DNA of 64,000 nt from Pseudomonas sp. ANT_H12B (lineage in GTDB: Bacteria > Pseudomonadota > Gammaproteobacteria > Pseudomonadales > Pseudomonadaceae), in the NCBI RefSeq assembly GCF_008369325.1, contig NZ_VOBI01000002.1:310001-374000 (forward strand), given 5' to 3'. Of this stretch, positions 1-11,647 are shown piece by piece. Each line of letters opens with the position of its first letter. The stretch's first letter is position 1. Made by a program: the position numbers and the translations under genes. The notes beneath the pieces are model-generated. The model was not told where the DNA came from. It saw only the letters and a list, made by a program, of their open reading frames with translations, and did not search any database.

Positions 1-943
<943 letters not shown>

Positions 944-1046
944 CTATTTGCTGGGGCAATGGGCGGGTGTTTTTCCGGGTATTTCTGGTGGCAGGGCTGG
1001 CCGGGAGTCTGCGTCGTCCGTAAATTTTGTACACGCCAATGATCAA

Positions 1047-1073
1047 TGTGGGAGCGAGCCTGCTCGCGAAGGC
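1047..1073. repeat. REP element (single)
   Basis: One copy of the Pseudomonas REP palindrome (core GTGGGAGCGAGCCTGCTCGCGA) between ligB and metK. Confidence 0.85.
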
Positions 1074-1101
1074 AGCGACACGGTCTCAAGCGCAAGGCAA
1101 T

Positions 1102-1136
1102 AAAAAACCCCGCACGGCGAACCGTGCAGGGCTTTT
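1102..1136 (-). terminator. Rho-independent terminator of metK
   Basis: On the minus strand the sequence forms a near-perfect 10-bp GC-rich stem (CCCTGCACGG / CCGTGCGGGG) with a TTCG tetraloop, followed by a run of six T. It lies just past the metK stop codon. Confidence 0.9.
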
Positions 1137-1154
1137 GGTACCGCCGGGGAAGTC

Positions 1155-2345
<1,191 letters not shown>

Positions 2346-2363
2346 CTCGATGTTTTCCTGAAT

Positions 2364-3359
2364 TTACCGATGGTGAGTGTCGCCAGTCGGTCGCTGAAAG
2401 TGGCGGACCTGGATCTGGAAACCATTACGTAAGCCTACATAGAGGCTTTCCCCGGGAGCGAGTCCCGCAGCGGTGGCCCAACGGGCCAAATCGTCCTGTT
2501 CAAACCCCAACCAGAGATCACCGCAGGCCTCCCTGGCCCAACTCTGGTTGTGGCTGCATAAATCTGTCACGAGCAGGCTGCCGCCCGGTTGCAGCAAATT
2601 GGCCATGTGCTTGAGCGCATCGGCCGGCGCGGCAAAATGGTGCAGCACCATGTTCAGTACAACGCAATCGGCCTGAAGGCTTACACCATTCAATGCATCG
2701 GCCAGTTGCAGGCTGACGTTAGTCAAGGATTCACGCTCGCAGACCTGGCGCGCCAGTTCAAGCATCGCCGGGCTGTTGTCCAGCGCCGTGACCTGAGTGA
2801 AGCGGCGCGCCAGTTCCGGTAGAAACGCACCGTCCCCGGGGCCGACTTCAATGGCCGTGGCGCCTTCATTGAAATTCAGCTTGTCGAGCAAGGCCACCAC
2901 GCTCTCGCGGTACTGCGGCAGGCCGGCGATCAAGTCTTGCTGGGCGCGAAATTTCTCGGCAACCCGTGAGAAAAAGTCCTGGCTGGCCGCCGCGCGTTGC
3001 CCATGGACCTGAGCGATCCGCGACTGCACATCGTCAGGCAAGGCCAGGTTATCCACTTCTTCCAGTAGCGCGGCATGCAGCTTGCCGCCCGTTAGATCGG
3101 TATGGGGCAGGGCGCGACGGTAGAAAATCGCATTGCCTTCACGGCGAGTTGCCACCAGATCAGCCTGTGCCAACACCTTGAGGTGATGACTCATGCCGGA
3201 CTGGCCAATACCGAAGATCTGCGCCAGTTCCAGCACGCCAAACGAATCGTTGGACAGCGCGCGCAATACATTCAGGCGCAGAGGATCGCCGCCGGCCTTG
3301 CACAGGGCCGCCAGCTCATCGCAATCGTCATGTCGAATGGAAGGCACGCGTAAATTCAT
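2364..3359 (-). CDS. ArsR-family regulator fused to a SAM-dependent methyltransferase domain
   Basis: A 331-residue two-domain protein. Residues about 10-100 form an ArsR-type winged helix (LRLNVLRALSNDSFGVLELAQ, then SGMSHHLKVLAQADLV as recognition helix). Residues about 150-310 form a class I methyltransferase fold with SAM-binding motif I EVGPGDGAFLPELA and later VVLNMVLHHF. No metal-binding cysteine pair of the classical ArsR type is obvious. Regulators of this architecture upstream of SAM-cycle genes have been described as SAH-responsive (SahR-like) in Proteobacteria. That the ligand here is SAH or SAM is inference from the fused domain and the metK neighbour. A palindrome 42 bp upstream of its start is the likely operator. 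PA0547 beside metK in P. aeruginosa appears to be the counterpart. Confidence 0.88.
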   Translation of the reverse strand: MNLRVPSIRHDDCDELAALCKAGGDPLRLNVLRALSNDSFGVLELAQIFGIGQSGMSHHLKVLAQADLVATRREGNAIFYRRALPHTDLTGGKLHAALLEEVDNLALPDDVQSRIAQVHGQRAAASQDFFSRVAEKFRAQQDLIAGLPQYRESVVALLDKLNFNEGATAIEVGPGDGAFLPELARRFTQVTALDNSPAMLELARQVCERESLTNVSLQLADALNGVSLQADCVVLNMVLHHFAAPADALKHMANLLQPGGSLLVTDLCSHNQSWAREACGDLWLGFEQDDLARWATAAGLAPGESLYVGLRNGFQIQVRHFQRPTGDTHHR

Positions 3360-3400
3360 AAGGCCAGCAGTCTAGTGACGGTCAGAAATCATCGCAAGGG

Positions 3401-3424
3401 CAATATCAAAAAGTTTTGATATTG
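3401..3424. promoter_or_regulatory. Inverted repeat, likely operator of the ArsR-methyltransferase regulator
   Basis: Perfect 11-bp arms CAATATCAAAA (3401-3411) and TTTTGATATTG (3414-3424) around a 2-bp centre. It sits in the divergent region between the regulator-metK operon (start 3359) and tkt (start 3633). The size and symmetry fit a dimeric winged-helix repressor. The assignment to this regulator is by position. Confidence 0.65.
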
Positions 3425-3632
3425 GACGATAGATGGCACTTCTCAGCGTTAGGTTTAGTCAACAAACGAACAGCGGAAAGGTTTCACCAGTCGAATACGC
3501 TGTTAACCATTGGAAAAACGCCTTCAGATGACTATCTGTCATTGCCCCGAGGCGGGTGGGTGAGGGAAAATGCTCGCCTTTTTTCCGTTTCGTTTTATTC
3601 ACTCTCGATTCAGAACCCTCAGGAGAACAGCG

Positions 3633-5630
3633 ATGCCAAGCCGTCGTGAGCGTGCCAACGCCATTCGTGCCCTCAGCATGGATGCCGTGCAAAAAGCCAA
3701 CAGCGGCCATCCCGGTGCCCCTATGGGTATGGCGGATATCGCCGAAGTACTTTGGCGTGACTACCTGAAGCACAACCCGAGCAATCCATCGTTTGCCGAC
3801 CGTGACCGCTTCGTGCTGTCTAACGGTCACGGCTCGATGCTGATTTACTCGCTGCTGCACCTGACCGGCTACGACCTGTCGATCGATGACCTGAAAAACT
3901 TCCGCCAGCTGCACAGCCGCACCCCGGGTCACCCGGAACTCGGCTATACCCCAGGTGTTGAAACCACCACCGGTCCACTGGGCCAAGGCCTGGCTAACGC
4001 CGTTGGTTTCGCCCTGGCAGAAAAAGTCCTGGCGGCGCAATTCAACCGTCCTGGCCACAACATCGTCGACCACCACACCTATGTGTTCCTGGGTGATGGC
4101 TGCATGATGGAAGGCATTTCCCACGAAGTCGGCTCCCTGGCCGGTACGTTGGGCCTGGGTAAACTGATCGCCTTCTACGATGACAACGGCATTTCCATCG
4201 ACGGTGAAGTCGAAGGCTGGTTCACCGACGACACCCCGAAGCGTTTCGAAGCCTACAACTGGCAAGTGATCCGCAATGTCGACGGCCACGACCCTGAAGA
4301 AATCAAGATCGCGATCGAGACGGCGCGCAAAAGCGAGTTGCCGACCCTGATCTGCTGCAAGACCACCATCGGCTTCGGTTCGCCGAACAAGCAAGGCAAG
4401 GAAGATTGCCACGGCGCCCCGTTGGGTGACGCGGAAATCGCTCTGACCCGTGCCGCGCTGAAGTGGAACTACGGCCCGTTCGAAATCCCGGCTGACATCT
4501 ACGCCGAGTGGGATGCCAAGGAAGCTGGCCGCGCGGCTGAAGCCGAGTGGGATCAGCGTTTCGCGGCTTACTCCGCAGCCTTCCCTGAGCTGGCCAGCGA
4601 ACTGGTGCGTCGTCTGAGCGGCGAGCTGCCGGAAGACTTCGCTGAAAAAGCTTCGGCTTATATTGCTGAAGTGGCAGCCAAGGGCGAAACCATCGCCAGC
4701 CGTAAAGCCAGCCAGAATGCATTGAATGCCTACGGCCCGCTGCTGCCTGAACTGCTGGGCGGCTCGGCTGACCTGGCCGGTTCCAACCTGACCCTGTGGA
4801 AAGGTTGCAAAGGTGTTTCGGCTGAAGACGCCAGCGGCAACTACATGTACTACGGCGTTCGCGAGTTCGGCATGAGCGCAATCATGAACGGCGTTTCGTT
4901 GCACGGTGGTCTGGTGCCTTACGGCGCGACCTTCCTGATGTTCATGGAATACGCCCGCAACGCCGTACGCATGGCCTCGCTGATGAAGAAACGCGTGGTG
5001 TTCGTCTACACCCACGACTCCATCGGTCTGGGCGAAGACGGCCCGACTCACCAGGCGGTCGAACAACTGACCAGCCTGCGTACCACGCCGAACCTCGACA
5101 CCTGGCGCCCGGCCGATGCCGTTGAATCCGCGGTGTGCTGGAAGCTGGCTCTGGAACGCAAGGACGGCCCTTCGGCGCTGATCTTCTCGCGTCAGAACCT
5201 GCAACACCAAACCCGCAACGCGTTGCAGATCGCTGACATCTCCCGTGGCGGATACGTGTTGAAGGATTGCGACGGCGAGCCTGAGCTGATCCTGATCTCC
5301 ACTGGTTCCGAAGTCGGCCTGGCGGTTCAGGCCTACGACAAGCTGACTGAACAAGGTCGCAAAGTGCGCGTTGTTTCGATGCCTTGCACCAGCGTGTTCG
5401 ATGCTCAGGACGCCGGTTACAAGCAAGCAGTTCTGCCGTTGCAGGTCAGCGCCCGTATCGCGATCGAAGCCGCCCACGCGGACTACTGGTACAAGTACGT
5501 GGGCCTGGAAGGCCGCGTGATCGGTATGACCACTTACGGCGAGTCGGCGCCTGCGTCTGCCTTGTTCGAAGAATTCGGCTTCACCCTGGAAAACATCCTG
5601 GGTCAGGCTGAAGAGCTGCTGGAAGACTAA
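3633..5630 (+). CDS. tkt: Transketolase
   Basis: Thiamine-diphosphate enzyme of the pentose phosphate pathway that moves two-carbon ketol units between sugar phosphates. The start [20 protein letters not shown] at 3633 has AGGAGA 7 bp upstream; an in-frame ATG at 3570 would add 21 untypical residues. The product is 665 residues, the normal size. Visible motifs: [12 protein letters not shown] near residue 25, the ThDP/Mg motif GDGCMMEG near residue 156, and [12 protein letters not shown] near residue 470. It opens the plus-strand cluster tkt-epd-pgk-fba, an arrangement common in Pseudomonas. Confidence 0.98.
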   Translation: MPSRRERANAIRALSMDAVQKANSGHPGAPMGMADIAEVLWRDYLKHNPSNPSFADRDRFVLSNGHGSMLIYSLLHLTGYDLSIDDLKNFRQLHSRTPGHPELGYTPGVETTTGPLGQGLANAVGFALAEKVLAAQFNRPGHNIVDHHTYVFLGDGCMMEGISHEVGSLAGTLGLGKLIAFYDDNGISIDGEVEGWFTDDTPKRFEAYNWQVIRNVDGHDPEEIKIAIETARKSELPTLICCKTTIGFGSPNKQGKEDCHGAPLGDAEIALTRAALKWNYGPFEIPADIYAEWDAKEAGRAAEAEWDQRFAAYSAAFPELASELVRRLSGELPEDFAEKASAYIAEVAAKGETIASRKASQNALNAYGPLLPELLGGSADLAGSNLTLWKGCKGVSAEDASGNYMYYGVREFGMSAIMNGVSLHGGLVPYGATFLMFMEYARNAVRMASLMKKRVVFVYTHDSIGLGEDGPTHQAVEQLTSLRTTPNLDTWRPADAVESAVCWKLALERKDGPSALIFSRQNLQHQTRNALQIADISRGGYVLKDCDGEPELILISTGSEVGLAVQAYDKLTEQGRKVRVVSMPCTSVFDAQDAGYKQAVLPLQVSARIAIEAAHADYWYKYVGLEGRVIGMTTYGESAPASALFEEFGFTLENILGQAEELLED

Positions 5631-5660
5631 GTCCAGGTGATGTATTGCCTGTTCTGACGC

Positions 5661-5728
5661 CATCGCGGGCAAGCCCGCTCCCACAGGGATCTACATCGTC
5701 CATGTGGGAGCGAGCCTGCTCGCGATGA
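5661..5728. repeat. REP doublet (inverted pair)
   Basis: Two REP palindromes in opposite orientation between tkt and epd: a GCGGGCAAGCCCGC variant, then a GCGAGCCTGCTCGC variant. Confidence 0.85.
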
Positions 5729-5782
5729 CGATGGAACATTCAACACCGCAATAACGGATTCACCACGGTAATCGAGAACCCC

Positions 5783-6835
5783 ATGCCTCAACCGCGTCCT
5801 TACAAAGTTGCACTCAACGGCTACGGCCGGATTGGTCGTTGCGTCTTGCGTGCGTTGTTTGAGCGAGGCGATAAGGCCGGGTTTGAAATTGTCGCGATCA
5901 ACGATCTGGCCGACATGGCCAGCATCGAATACCTGACACGCTTCGACTCCACTCACGGGCGTTTTCCCGGTGAAGTGAAGATCGACGGCGATTGTCTGCA
6001 TATTAATGGTGACTGCGTGAAGGTCCTGCGCAGTGCCACCCCCGAAGGCATCGATTGGGCGTCGCTGGGCGTCGATCTGGTGCTGGAGTGCTCCGGCGCG
6101 TACCACACGCGTGAAGACGGCCAGCGTTTCCTCGACGCCGGCGCACCGCGCGTGCTGTTTTCCCAGCCGATGGCCAGCGAGGCGGATGTCGACGCCACCA
6201 TCGTCTACGGCGTGAACCAGGATTGCCTGACCGGCGACGAGCTACTGGTGTCCAACGCGTCCTGCACCACCAACTGCGGCGTGCCGCTGTTGCGCCTGCT
6301 GGATCAGGCCATTGGTCTGGAATACGTGTCGATCACCACCATCCACTCGGCGATGAACGATCAGCCGGTGATCGACGCCTATCATCACGAAGACCTGCGC
6401 CGCACCCGTTCGGCGTTCCAGTCGGTGATTCCGGTGTCCACTGGTCTGGCGCGTGGCATCGAACGGCTGTTGCCGGAACTTGCCGGGCGAATTCAGGCCA
6501 AAGCCGTGCGGGTGCCGACGGTAAACGTGTCTTGCCTCGACATTACGATGCAGACCGTGAGCGACACCGACGCCACCGAGGTCAACCGGATTTTGCGCGA
6601 GGCCGCCACCAGTGGCCCGCTCAAAGGCCTTCTGGCCTACACCGAGCTGCCCCATGCAAGCTGTGATTTCAACCATGACCCACATTCGGCCATCGTCGAT
6701 GCCAGTCAGACCCGAGTTTCCGGCCCGCGGCTGGTGAACATCCTGGCCTGGTTCGACAACGAATGGGGTTTTGCCAACCGAATGCTGGATGTTGCGGAAC
6801 ACTATCTGCAGACATCTGCCTCTCCAAAACAGTAG
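5783..6835 (+). CDS. epd: D-erythrose-4-phosphate dehydrogenase
   Basis: A GAPDH-family enzyme that oxidises erythrose-4-phosphate to 4-phosphoerythronate for pyridoxal phosphate synthesis. 350 residues. The NAD-binding N-terminus NGYGRIGRCVLRALFE and the catalytic SNASCTTNCGVPLL (active-site Cys near residue 159) are present, as is the C-terminal WFDNEWGFANRML. The position between tkt and pgk and the closer match to Epd than to Gap support the call. It ends 12 bp before the pgk start, so the two are probably co-transcribed. Confidence 0.95.
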   Translation: MPQPRPYKVALNGYGRIGRCVLRALFERGDKAGFEIVAINDLADMASIEYLTRFDSTHGRFPGEVKIDGDCLHINGDCVKVLRSATPEGIDWASLGVDLVLECSGAYHTREDGQRFLDAGAPRVLFSQPMASEADVDATIVYGVNQDCLTGDELLVSNASCTTNCGVPLLRLLDQAIGLEYVSITTIHSAMNDQPVIDAYHHEDLRRTRSAFQSVIPVSTGLARGIERLLPELAGRIQAKAVRVPTVNVSCLDITMQTVSDTDATEVNRILREAATSGPLKGLLAYTELPHASCDFNHDPHSAIVDASQTRVSGPRLVNILAWFDNEWGFANRMLDVAEHYLQTSASPKQ

Positions 6836-6847
6836 GAAATGCGACCC

Positions 6848-8011
6848 ATGACCGTGTTGAAGATGACCGACCTCGATCTGCAAGGTAAGCGCGTACTGAT
6901 CCGCGAAGACCTCAACGTCCCAGTCAAGGACGGTGTTGTCACCAGCGATGCGCGAATCCTGGCCTCGCTGCCGACCATCAAGCTGGCCCTGGAAAAAGGC
7001 GCGGCCGTGATGGTCTGCTCGCACCTTGGCCGCCCGACCGAAGGCGAGTTCTCGGCCGAGAATAGCCTCAAGCCAGTCGCTGACTACCTGAGCAAGGCCC
7101 TGGGCCGTGAAGTGCCGCTGGTGGCCGATTACCTGAACGGCGTTGACGTGAAGGCCGGCGACATCGTGCTGTTCGAAAACGTGCGCTTCAACAAAGGCGA
7201 GAAAAAGAACGCTGACGAACTGGCCCAGCAATACGCCGCCCTGTGCGACGTGTTCGTGATGGACGCCTTCGGCACCGCTCACCGCGCCGAGGGTTCGACC
7301 CATGGCGTGGCCAAGTTCGCCAAAGTCGCCGCCGCTGGCCCGTTGCTGGCTGCTGAGCTGGACGCACTGGGCAAAGCCCTCGGCGCCCCGGCCCAGCCTA
7401 TGGCTGCCATCGTTGCCGGTTCCAAGGTGTCGACCAAACTGGACGTGCTGAACAGCCTGAGCCAGATCTGCAACCAGCTGATCGTCGGCGGCGGCATTGC
7501 CAACACCTTCCTGGCCGCGGCCGGTCACCCGGTCGGCAAGTCCCTGTACGAGCCGGACCTGCTGGACACCGCTCGCGCCATCGCCGCCAAAGTCAGCGTG
7601 CCTCTGCCAGTCGACGTTGTCGTTGCCAAGGAATTCGCTGAAAGCGCGACCGCTACCGTCAAACTGATCGCCGACGTGGCCGCAGACGACATGATCCTGG
7701 ACATCGGCCCGCAGACCGCGGCGAATTTCGCCGAGCTGCTGAAGTCGTCCAAGACCATTCTGTGGAACGGCCCGGTGGGCGTGTTCGAATTCGACCAGTT
7801 CGGTAACGGCACCAAAGTTCTGGCCCAGGCCATCGCGGAAAGCTCGGCGTTCTCGATCGCTGGCGGCGGCGACACCCTGGCAGCCATCGATAAATATGGC
7901 GTTGCTGATCGAATCTCCTACATTTCTACCGGTGGCGGCGCGTTCCTCGAGTTCGTCGAAGGCAAGGTTCTGCCGGCCGTAGAAGTTCTGGAAAGCCGGG
8001 CCAAGGCCTGA
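6848..8011 (+). CDS. pgk: Phosphoglycerate kinase
   Basis: Glycolytic/gluconeogenic enzyme that interconverts 1,3-bisphosphoglycerate + ADP and 3-phosphoglycerate + ATP. I chose the ATG at 6848 ([20 protein letters not shown]) rather than 6839 because AGGAA at 6834-6838 is then 9 bp away and it matches Pseudomonas homologues. The product is 387 residues. Family motifs: [11 protein letters not shown] near residue 14, SHLGRP near residue 59, and the C-terminal nucleotide-binding loop GGGDTLAAI near residue 340. Third gene of the carbon cluster. Confidence 0.98.
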   Translation: MTVLKMTDLDLQGKRVLIREDLNVPVKDGVVTSDARILASLPTIKLALEKGAAVMVCSHLGRPTEGEFSAENSLKPVADYLSKALGREVPLVADYLNGVDVKAGDIVLFENVRFNKGEKKNADELAQQYAALCDVFVMDAFGTAHRAEGSTHGVAKFAKVAAAGPLLAAELDALGKALGAPAQPMAAIVAGSKVSTKLDVLNSLSQICNQLIVGGGIANTFLAAAGHPVGKSLYEPDLLDTARAIAAKVSVPLPVDVVVAKEFAESATATVKLIADVAADDMILDIGPQTAANFAELLKSSKTILWNGPVGVFEFDQFGNGTKVLAQAIAESSAFSIAGGGDTLAAIDKYGVADRISYISTGGGAFLEFVEGKVLPAVEVLESRAKA

Positions 8012-8045
8012 GGCCGCCCATTTGACCAGGCAAAGGAGTGTTCAG

Positions 8046-8270
8046 ATGGTCAAGACGTTAGCGCTGTTGATCGTCACGGTTTCGCTGGCGGCTTGCGGGA
8101 GTAATCCGAAAGCCAAACCGGATCCCGCGCCGTCTGCGCCGGATAATAAAGGCTGTTACCAGGCCGACTGGCAGGCGGAAACCAACCCGGTGATCAACAA
8201 GCGTTCTGGGCCTGATGGCCTGGAGAAATACGAGACCCAGACCCCGGCCAAGGAACATGGTTGCCCTTGA
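8046..8270 (+). CDS. Small lipoprotein of unknown function
   Basis: 74 residues starting at the ATG at 8046, with AAGGAG 8 bp upstream. The N-terminus is a lipoprotein signal with lipobox SLAAC, predicting cleavage before Cys17 or so and lipid anchoring. The mature part is short, proline-rich at first, with two further cysteines (GCYQADW and the C-terminal HGCP). It lies between pgk and the MliC-like gene, itself a lipoprotein. I do not recognise a family. Confidence 0.8.
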   Translation: MVKTLALLIVTVSLAACGSNPKAKPDPAPSAPDNKGCYQADWQAETNPVINKRSGPDGLEKYETQTPAKEHGCP

Positions 8271-8326
8271 CGGGTCAGACTCTTTACTCAGGGCTGGCGG
8301 CGTGCGCCGCTGGTCGAGGAACATGG

Positions 8327-8659
8327 ATGAAAGGTTTTATCGCCATTACGGCGCTGGCTCTGCTGGCAGGTTGTTCGAATTTCAACCTGTTCAAGCCTGC
8401 CGAATCGACGGATAACTGGACCACCTGGACCTGCGACAGCCAGGCCAAAGTGCTCTGGCGTTATACCGACGACAGCCGCAAGGAAGTCGACGTGCGCCTC
8501 GGCGGGGCCGATCAGGTCTACCGTTTGAAGCTTGAGCCGGGCACCGAAGGTTCGCTGTACAGCAACGACATGCTGGCGTTTCACGTAAAAGGTGAGGAAG
8601 GCCTGGTTTACTGGGTCGCCACCAACGATTTGATCGGCCGCGGTTGTAAAGCGCAGTAA
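8327..8659 (+). CDS. MliC-family lipoprotein (membrane-bound C-type lysozyme inhibitor)
   Basis: 110-residue lipoprotein. The signal is MKGFIAITALALLAGC with lipobox LLAGC. The mature part has the MliC pattern: WTCDSQAKVLWRYTD, then a central beta region, then EGSLYSNDMLAFHVKGEEG. MliC proteins inhibit lysozyme at the outer membrane. The start at 8327 is set by the lipoprotein signal; upstream in-frame codons would bury it. It sits between pgk and fba, a metabolic context that says nothing of its role. Domain call good, inhibitory activity inferred. Confidence 0.8.
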   Translation: MKGFIAITALALLAGCSNFNLFKPAESTDNWTTWTCDSQAKVLWRYTDDSRKEVDVRLGGADQVYRLKLEPGTEGSLYSNDMLAFHVKGEEGLVYWVATNDLIGRGCKAQ

Positions 8660-8679
8660 TTGACACACCACGGACCTAA

Positions 8680-8769
8680 TGTGGGAGCGAGCCTGCTCGC
8701 GATAGCAGTCTCCCAGTCGCTGCACTGGTGACTGCAAGATCGCTATCGCGAGCAGGCTCGCTCCCACAA
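8680..8769. repeat. REP doublet (inverted pair)
   Basis: Two REP palindromes in opposite orientation between the MliC-like gene and fba, joined by a short unique loop. Both match the GAGCCTGCTC subtype. Confidence 0.9.
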
Positions 8770-8910
8770 GGGTTCCGGGTAGTTCTGAAGATTCAGGCAA
8801 CACCGAATTCGCAGCCCGGGCCAACCCCCGATCTGCAATAACTTGAATAGCCGCCGCCGCTACGGCAGGCTGGCACGATTAACGACCCTCAACCGGGAGA
8901 GACATACACA

Positions 8911-9975
8911 ATGGCACTTATCAGCATGCGCCAGATGTTGGACCACGCAGCCGAGTACGGCTACGGCGTTCCAGCCTTCAACGTCAACAACCTTGAGCAG
9001 ATGCGCGCCATCATGGAAGCCGCTGACAAGACTGACTCCCCGGTGATCGTCCAGGCTTCGGCCGGTGCTCGCAAATACGCCGGCGCCCCGTTCCTGCGTC
9101 ACCTGATCCTGGCAGCCATCGAAGAATTCCCGCACATCCCGGTGTGCATGCACCAGGACCACGGCACCAGCCCTGACGTCTGCCAACGCTCCATCCAACT
9201 GGGCTTCAGCTCGGTGATGATGGACGGTTCCCTGGGTGAAGACGGCAAGACCCCGACCGACTACGACTACAACATTCGCGTCACCCAACAAACCGTGGCC
9301 ATGGCTCACGCCTGCGGCGTATCGGTAGAAGGCGAGCTGGGTTGCCTGGGTTCGCTGGAAACCGGCATGGCCGGTGAAGAAGACGGCATCGGCGCCGAAG
9401 GCGTTTTGGATCACAGCCAAATGCTGACCGACCCGGAAGAAGCCGCTGACTTCGTCAAACGCACTCAGGTCGACGCCCTGGCCATCGCCATCGGTACCAG
9501 CCACGGCGCGTACAAGTTCACCAAGCCACCGACCGGCGACGTACTGGCCATCGACCGCATCAAAGAAATCCACAAACGCATCCCGAACACCCACCTGGTG
9601 ATGCACGGTTCGTCTTCGGTTCCGCAAGACTGGCTGGCGATCATCAACCAGTACGGCGGCGACATCAAAGAAACCTACGGCGTACCGGTTGAAGAAATCG
9701 TCGAAGGCATCAAGCACGGCGTGCGCAAGGTCAACATCGACACTGATCTGCGTTTGGCTTCCACCGGTGCGATGCGTCGCCTGATGGCTACCAACCCGAG
9801 CGAGTTTGACCCGCGTAAGTTCTTCGGCGCGACTGTTACTGCGATGCGTGATGTGTGTATTGCGCGTTATGAAGCGTTTGGTACTGCGGGGAATGCTTCG
9901 AAGATCAAGCCGATCTCGTTGGAAGCGATGTATCAGCGGTATTTGAAAGGTGAGTTGAACGCTAAGGTCAATTAA
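8911..9975 (+). CDS. fba: Class II fructose-1,6-bisphosphate aldolase
   Basis: Zinc-dependent aldolase that interconverts fructose-1,6-bisphosphate and two triose phosphates. 354 residues, as in the class IIB enzymes. Zinc and catalytic residues are visible in [20 protein letters not shown] (near residue 80) and in the GTSHGAYK and [11 protein letters not shown] segments further on. A terminator follows the stop. Last gene of the tkt-epd-pgk-fba cluster. Confidence 0.98.
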   Translation: MALISMRQMLDHAAEYGYGVPAFNVNNLEQMRAIMEAADKTDSPVIVQASAGARKYAGAPFLRHLILAAIEEFPHIPVCMHQDHGTSPDVCQRSIQLGFSSVMMDGSLGEDGKTPTDYDYNIRVTQQTVAMAHACGVSVEGELGCLGSLETGMAGEEDGIGAEGVLDHSQMLTDPEEAADFVKRTQVDALAIAIGTSHGAYKFTKPPTGDVLAIDRIKEIHKRIPNTHLVMHGSSSVPQDWLAIINQYGGDIKETYGVPVEEIVEGIKHGVRKVNIDTDLRLASTGAMRRLMATNPSEFDPRKFFGATVTAMRDVCIARYEAFGTAGNASKIKPISLEAMYQRYLKGELNAKVN

Positions 9976-9990
9976 GTCCGAGCGTTTATA

Positions 9991-10020
9991 AAAAAACCCG
10001 CAATAATGCGGGTTTTTTAT
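9991..10020 (+). terminator. Rho-independent terminator of fba (bidirectional)
   Basis: AAAAAACCCGC, a short AATAAT loop, then GCGGGTTTTTTAT. A run of A precedes and a run of T follows the stem, so it can work on both strands. Its distal half recurs at 11634-11649. Confidence 0.9.
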
Positions 10021-10113
10021 TTATATTCATTATCTTGATAAATCAATATAAACCTGAAAGTTTAACTGCATTCAACAGCTATACCGATAACTACTAAGTT
10101 TGGGTTTGGCGAG

Positions 10114-10277
10114 TTAGGAGGTCGTCACTGAACTGGTGAGGCTCCAGTCTGAATAGTCGATATTGTCCACACGCTCTCTTACTTGTACGTTAATGGTTTG
10201 TAATAATCGGGCGTACCCCTTCCTGAAACTGTAATTGTAGCAGCTCCGCCTTTGACGCTATCAATATAGGCAGTCAT
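10114..10277 (-). pseudogene. Small frameshifted ORF, unknown function
   Basis: From the ATG at 10277, with AAGGA 8 bp upstream, 32 codons are read (MTAYIDSVKGGAATITVSGR...) to a TAA at 10179. A one-base shift near 10195 opens a frame that continues as TINVQVRERVDNIDYSDW to a TAA at 10114. The joined protein would be about 50 residues, rich in beta-forming residues, resembling a small Ig-like or adhesin-type strand pattern. A sequencing error or a truly short peptide of 32 residues are the alternatives. AT-rich context. Confidence 0.4.
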
Positions 10278-10476
10278 GATAAATATCCTTCTGTAAGTGG
10301 TCGTCGGGAATTGACGGTGTGATAAAACTCTAGTGATGCATTAGAAATCACAGTTCCGACGAATAGCTGTAGGTAAAATGGTGCATTTAATTCGATACTA
10401 CACTGAGTACGCACTTATGTTTGGCGGTGGGTTTAATTGTCCCTTGGCAATCCCGGACATCGAGAACTAAACTGGA

Positions 10477-10731
10477 CTAGCGATATTGGCATGCGTGCTC
10501 AACTATTCCTGCGCGTACGGGGTTGAGTTCGGTGTGGCTACCGCACGTCAGCAAATAGGTGTATGTCTGAACGGGACTGGATTTGTAACGACTCTCCCAC
10601 AACGTCCCGGAGCGATCTTTAAGACGATTTCTGTAGCGGGTAGTACGAGCCGCAAGAAACTTTATCAACTTGCCCAGAGCTGTCGCCGCTTTATTTGGGT
10701 GAAGTAATAAATTTACATATTTTATCATCAA
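10477..10731 (-). pseudogene. Decayed REP-associated tyrosine transposase (RayT / Y1_Tnp) fragment
   Basis: The middle part matches the REP-associated transposase signature (RSGTLWESRYKSS, then ELNPVRAGIV). The N-terminal third is missing, and the HUH motif normally read as NHVHLLL is here KYVNLLL, so both catalytic histidines are lost. The frame stops at YR-TAG-SS where the family normally has YRWSS, so a TGG-to-TAG change is likely. It therefore cannot encode an active enzyme. It lies in the AT-rich region downstream of fba. Confidence 0.8.
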
Positions 10732-11281
10732 GCAAAACGCATAGCCTTTTATAAAAATGCTTTTTTTGCTCTTTCAGGTTTTGAGATAGCTCTCAAAATC
10801 TTGCGGCTGAGCGAAAAAAACCTTCTGGTTGTTGCCGCGCTGAACGATATGGTGCGGAAAATTGAGCATTACCACACTAGCTTTTCGGGGCATGAAACCT
10901 TCTACCTTCGTGTAGTGAAAAATACAAGCCTGGCAGTAAAAACAGTGTTACATAAGTCCGATCCCTTTATTGGCTCTATTGCGTCCCCTTTATTGCCCTA
11001 ATATGTCGACCGCAGATAATGGTGGGGTGAGTGGGGAATGCTATCAATTAATTTAATAGATAATTTTTTCCTCGCTGGTCTTTGATGCGGCCAATATGCT
11101 TGTTTTTGGTGTGCTGCTACTTTTATTATTCGAATAGAATATAAGATCCTGTCATTTTTAACAGGTGTATTTGGCAGTTAGGGGGGTTAGGCTCTGTCGT
11201 GCAGCAATCAAGTTGCAAGTCGGATGTATGAGTCGAAAAAAGACTCTTATGTTGCGATATCTTCAATAAGGAGAAATTATA
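10732..11281. other. AT-rich non-coding stretch
   Basis: About 550 bp without a supportable gene. An ORF at 10801-11001 has no ribosome binding site and no recognisable domain. A small hairpin (GAGTC-GAAAAAA-GACTC, 11230-11246) lies 35 bp before the next gene. Composition is clearly lower in GC than the flanking core genes. Confidence 0.6.
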
Positions 11282-11545
11282 ATGGCAGTCACAAGTATTC
11301 GATTGAACTACTGTTCTTCACTTGGTAGTGCTGTTGTTTCCGGTACTGTTAGTCGGCCGCACGATCCTGTTTATGCATGCATGGCGGGACATGGCGGACT
11401 TCTGGGCTCTACTATGTCTGATGAGGCGGGTAACTTTACGCTTAATATCTCTGCTCCACCAGGTACTTACAACGCTCAGTTGACAGATGTGCCAGGGGGT
11501 ACGGGGACTTGGACTACGCCCATTACAGTTAGCACTCAAGGATAG
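11282..11545 (+). CDS. Small hypothetical protein, beta-rich
   Basis: 87 residues from an ATG with a good AAGGAG 8 bp upstream. No signal peptide or membrane segment is obvious. The pattern (SAVVSGTVS..., EAGNFTLNISAPPGTYNAQL, TWTTPITVS) suggests a small beta-sandwich of the carboxypeptidase-regulatory/Ig-like kind. It lies in the AT-rich accessory region and is followed by a terminator at 11599-11647. Function unknown. Confidence 0.65.
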   Translation: MAVTSIRLNYCSSLGSAVVSGTVSRPHDPVYACMAGHGGLLGSTMSDEAGNFTLNISAPPGTYNAQLTDVPGGTGTWTTPITVSTQG

Positions 11546-11598
11546 TGTTTTGCGAATGTACTTCATAATGAATTAAAATGTTTGAAAAAGTCTTAAGG

Positions 11599-11647
11599 CC
11601 CGCCTGTCAGACTGCATGTTCACACAGCCTGGCAATGCGGGTTTTTT
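11599..11647 (+). terminator. Rho-independent terminator after the 87-residue ORF
   Basis: CCCGC (11599-11603) pairs with GCGGG (11637-11641) around an inner CTGT/ACAG hairpin, followed by six T. Confidence 0.7.

Noticed and set aside
3459..5684. 741-codon open frame on the minus strand
   Set aside because: Exact overlap with tkt, no domain, composition as expected from the shadow of a high-GC gene.
10801..11001. 66-codon plus-strand ORF
   Set aside because: No ribosome site, no recognisable family, sits in decayed AT-rich DNA.
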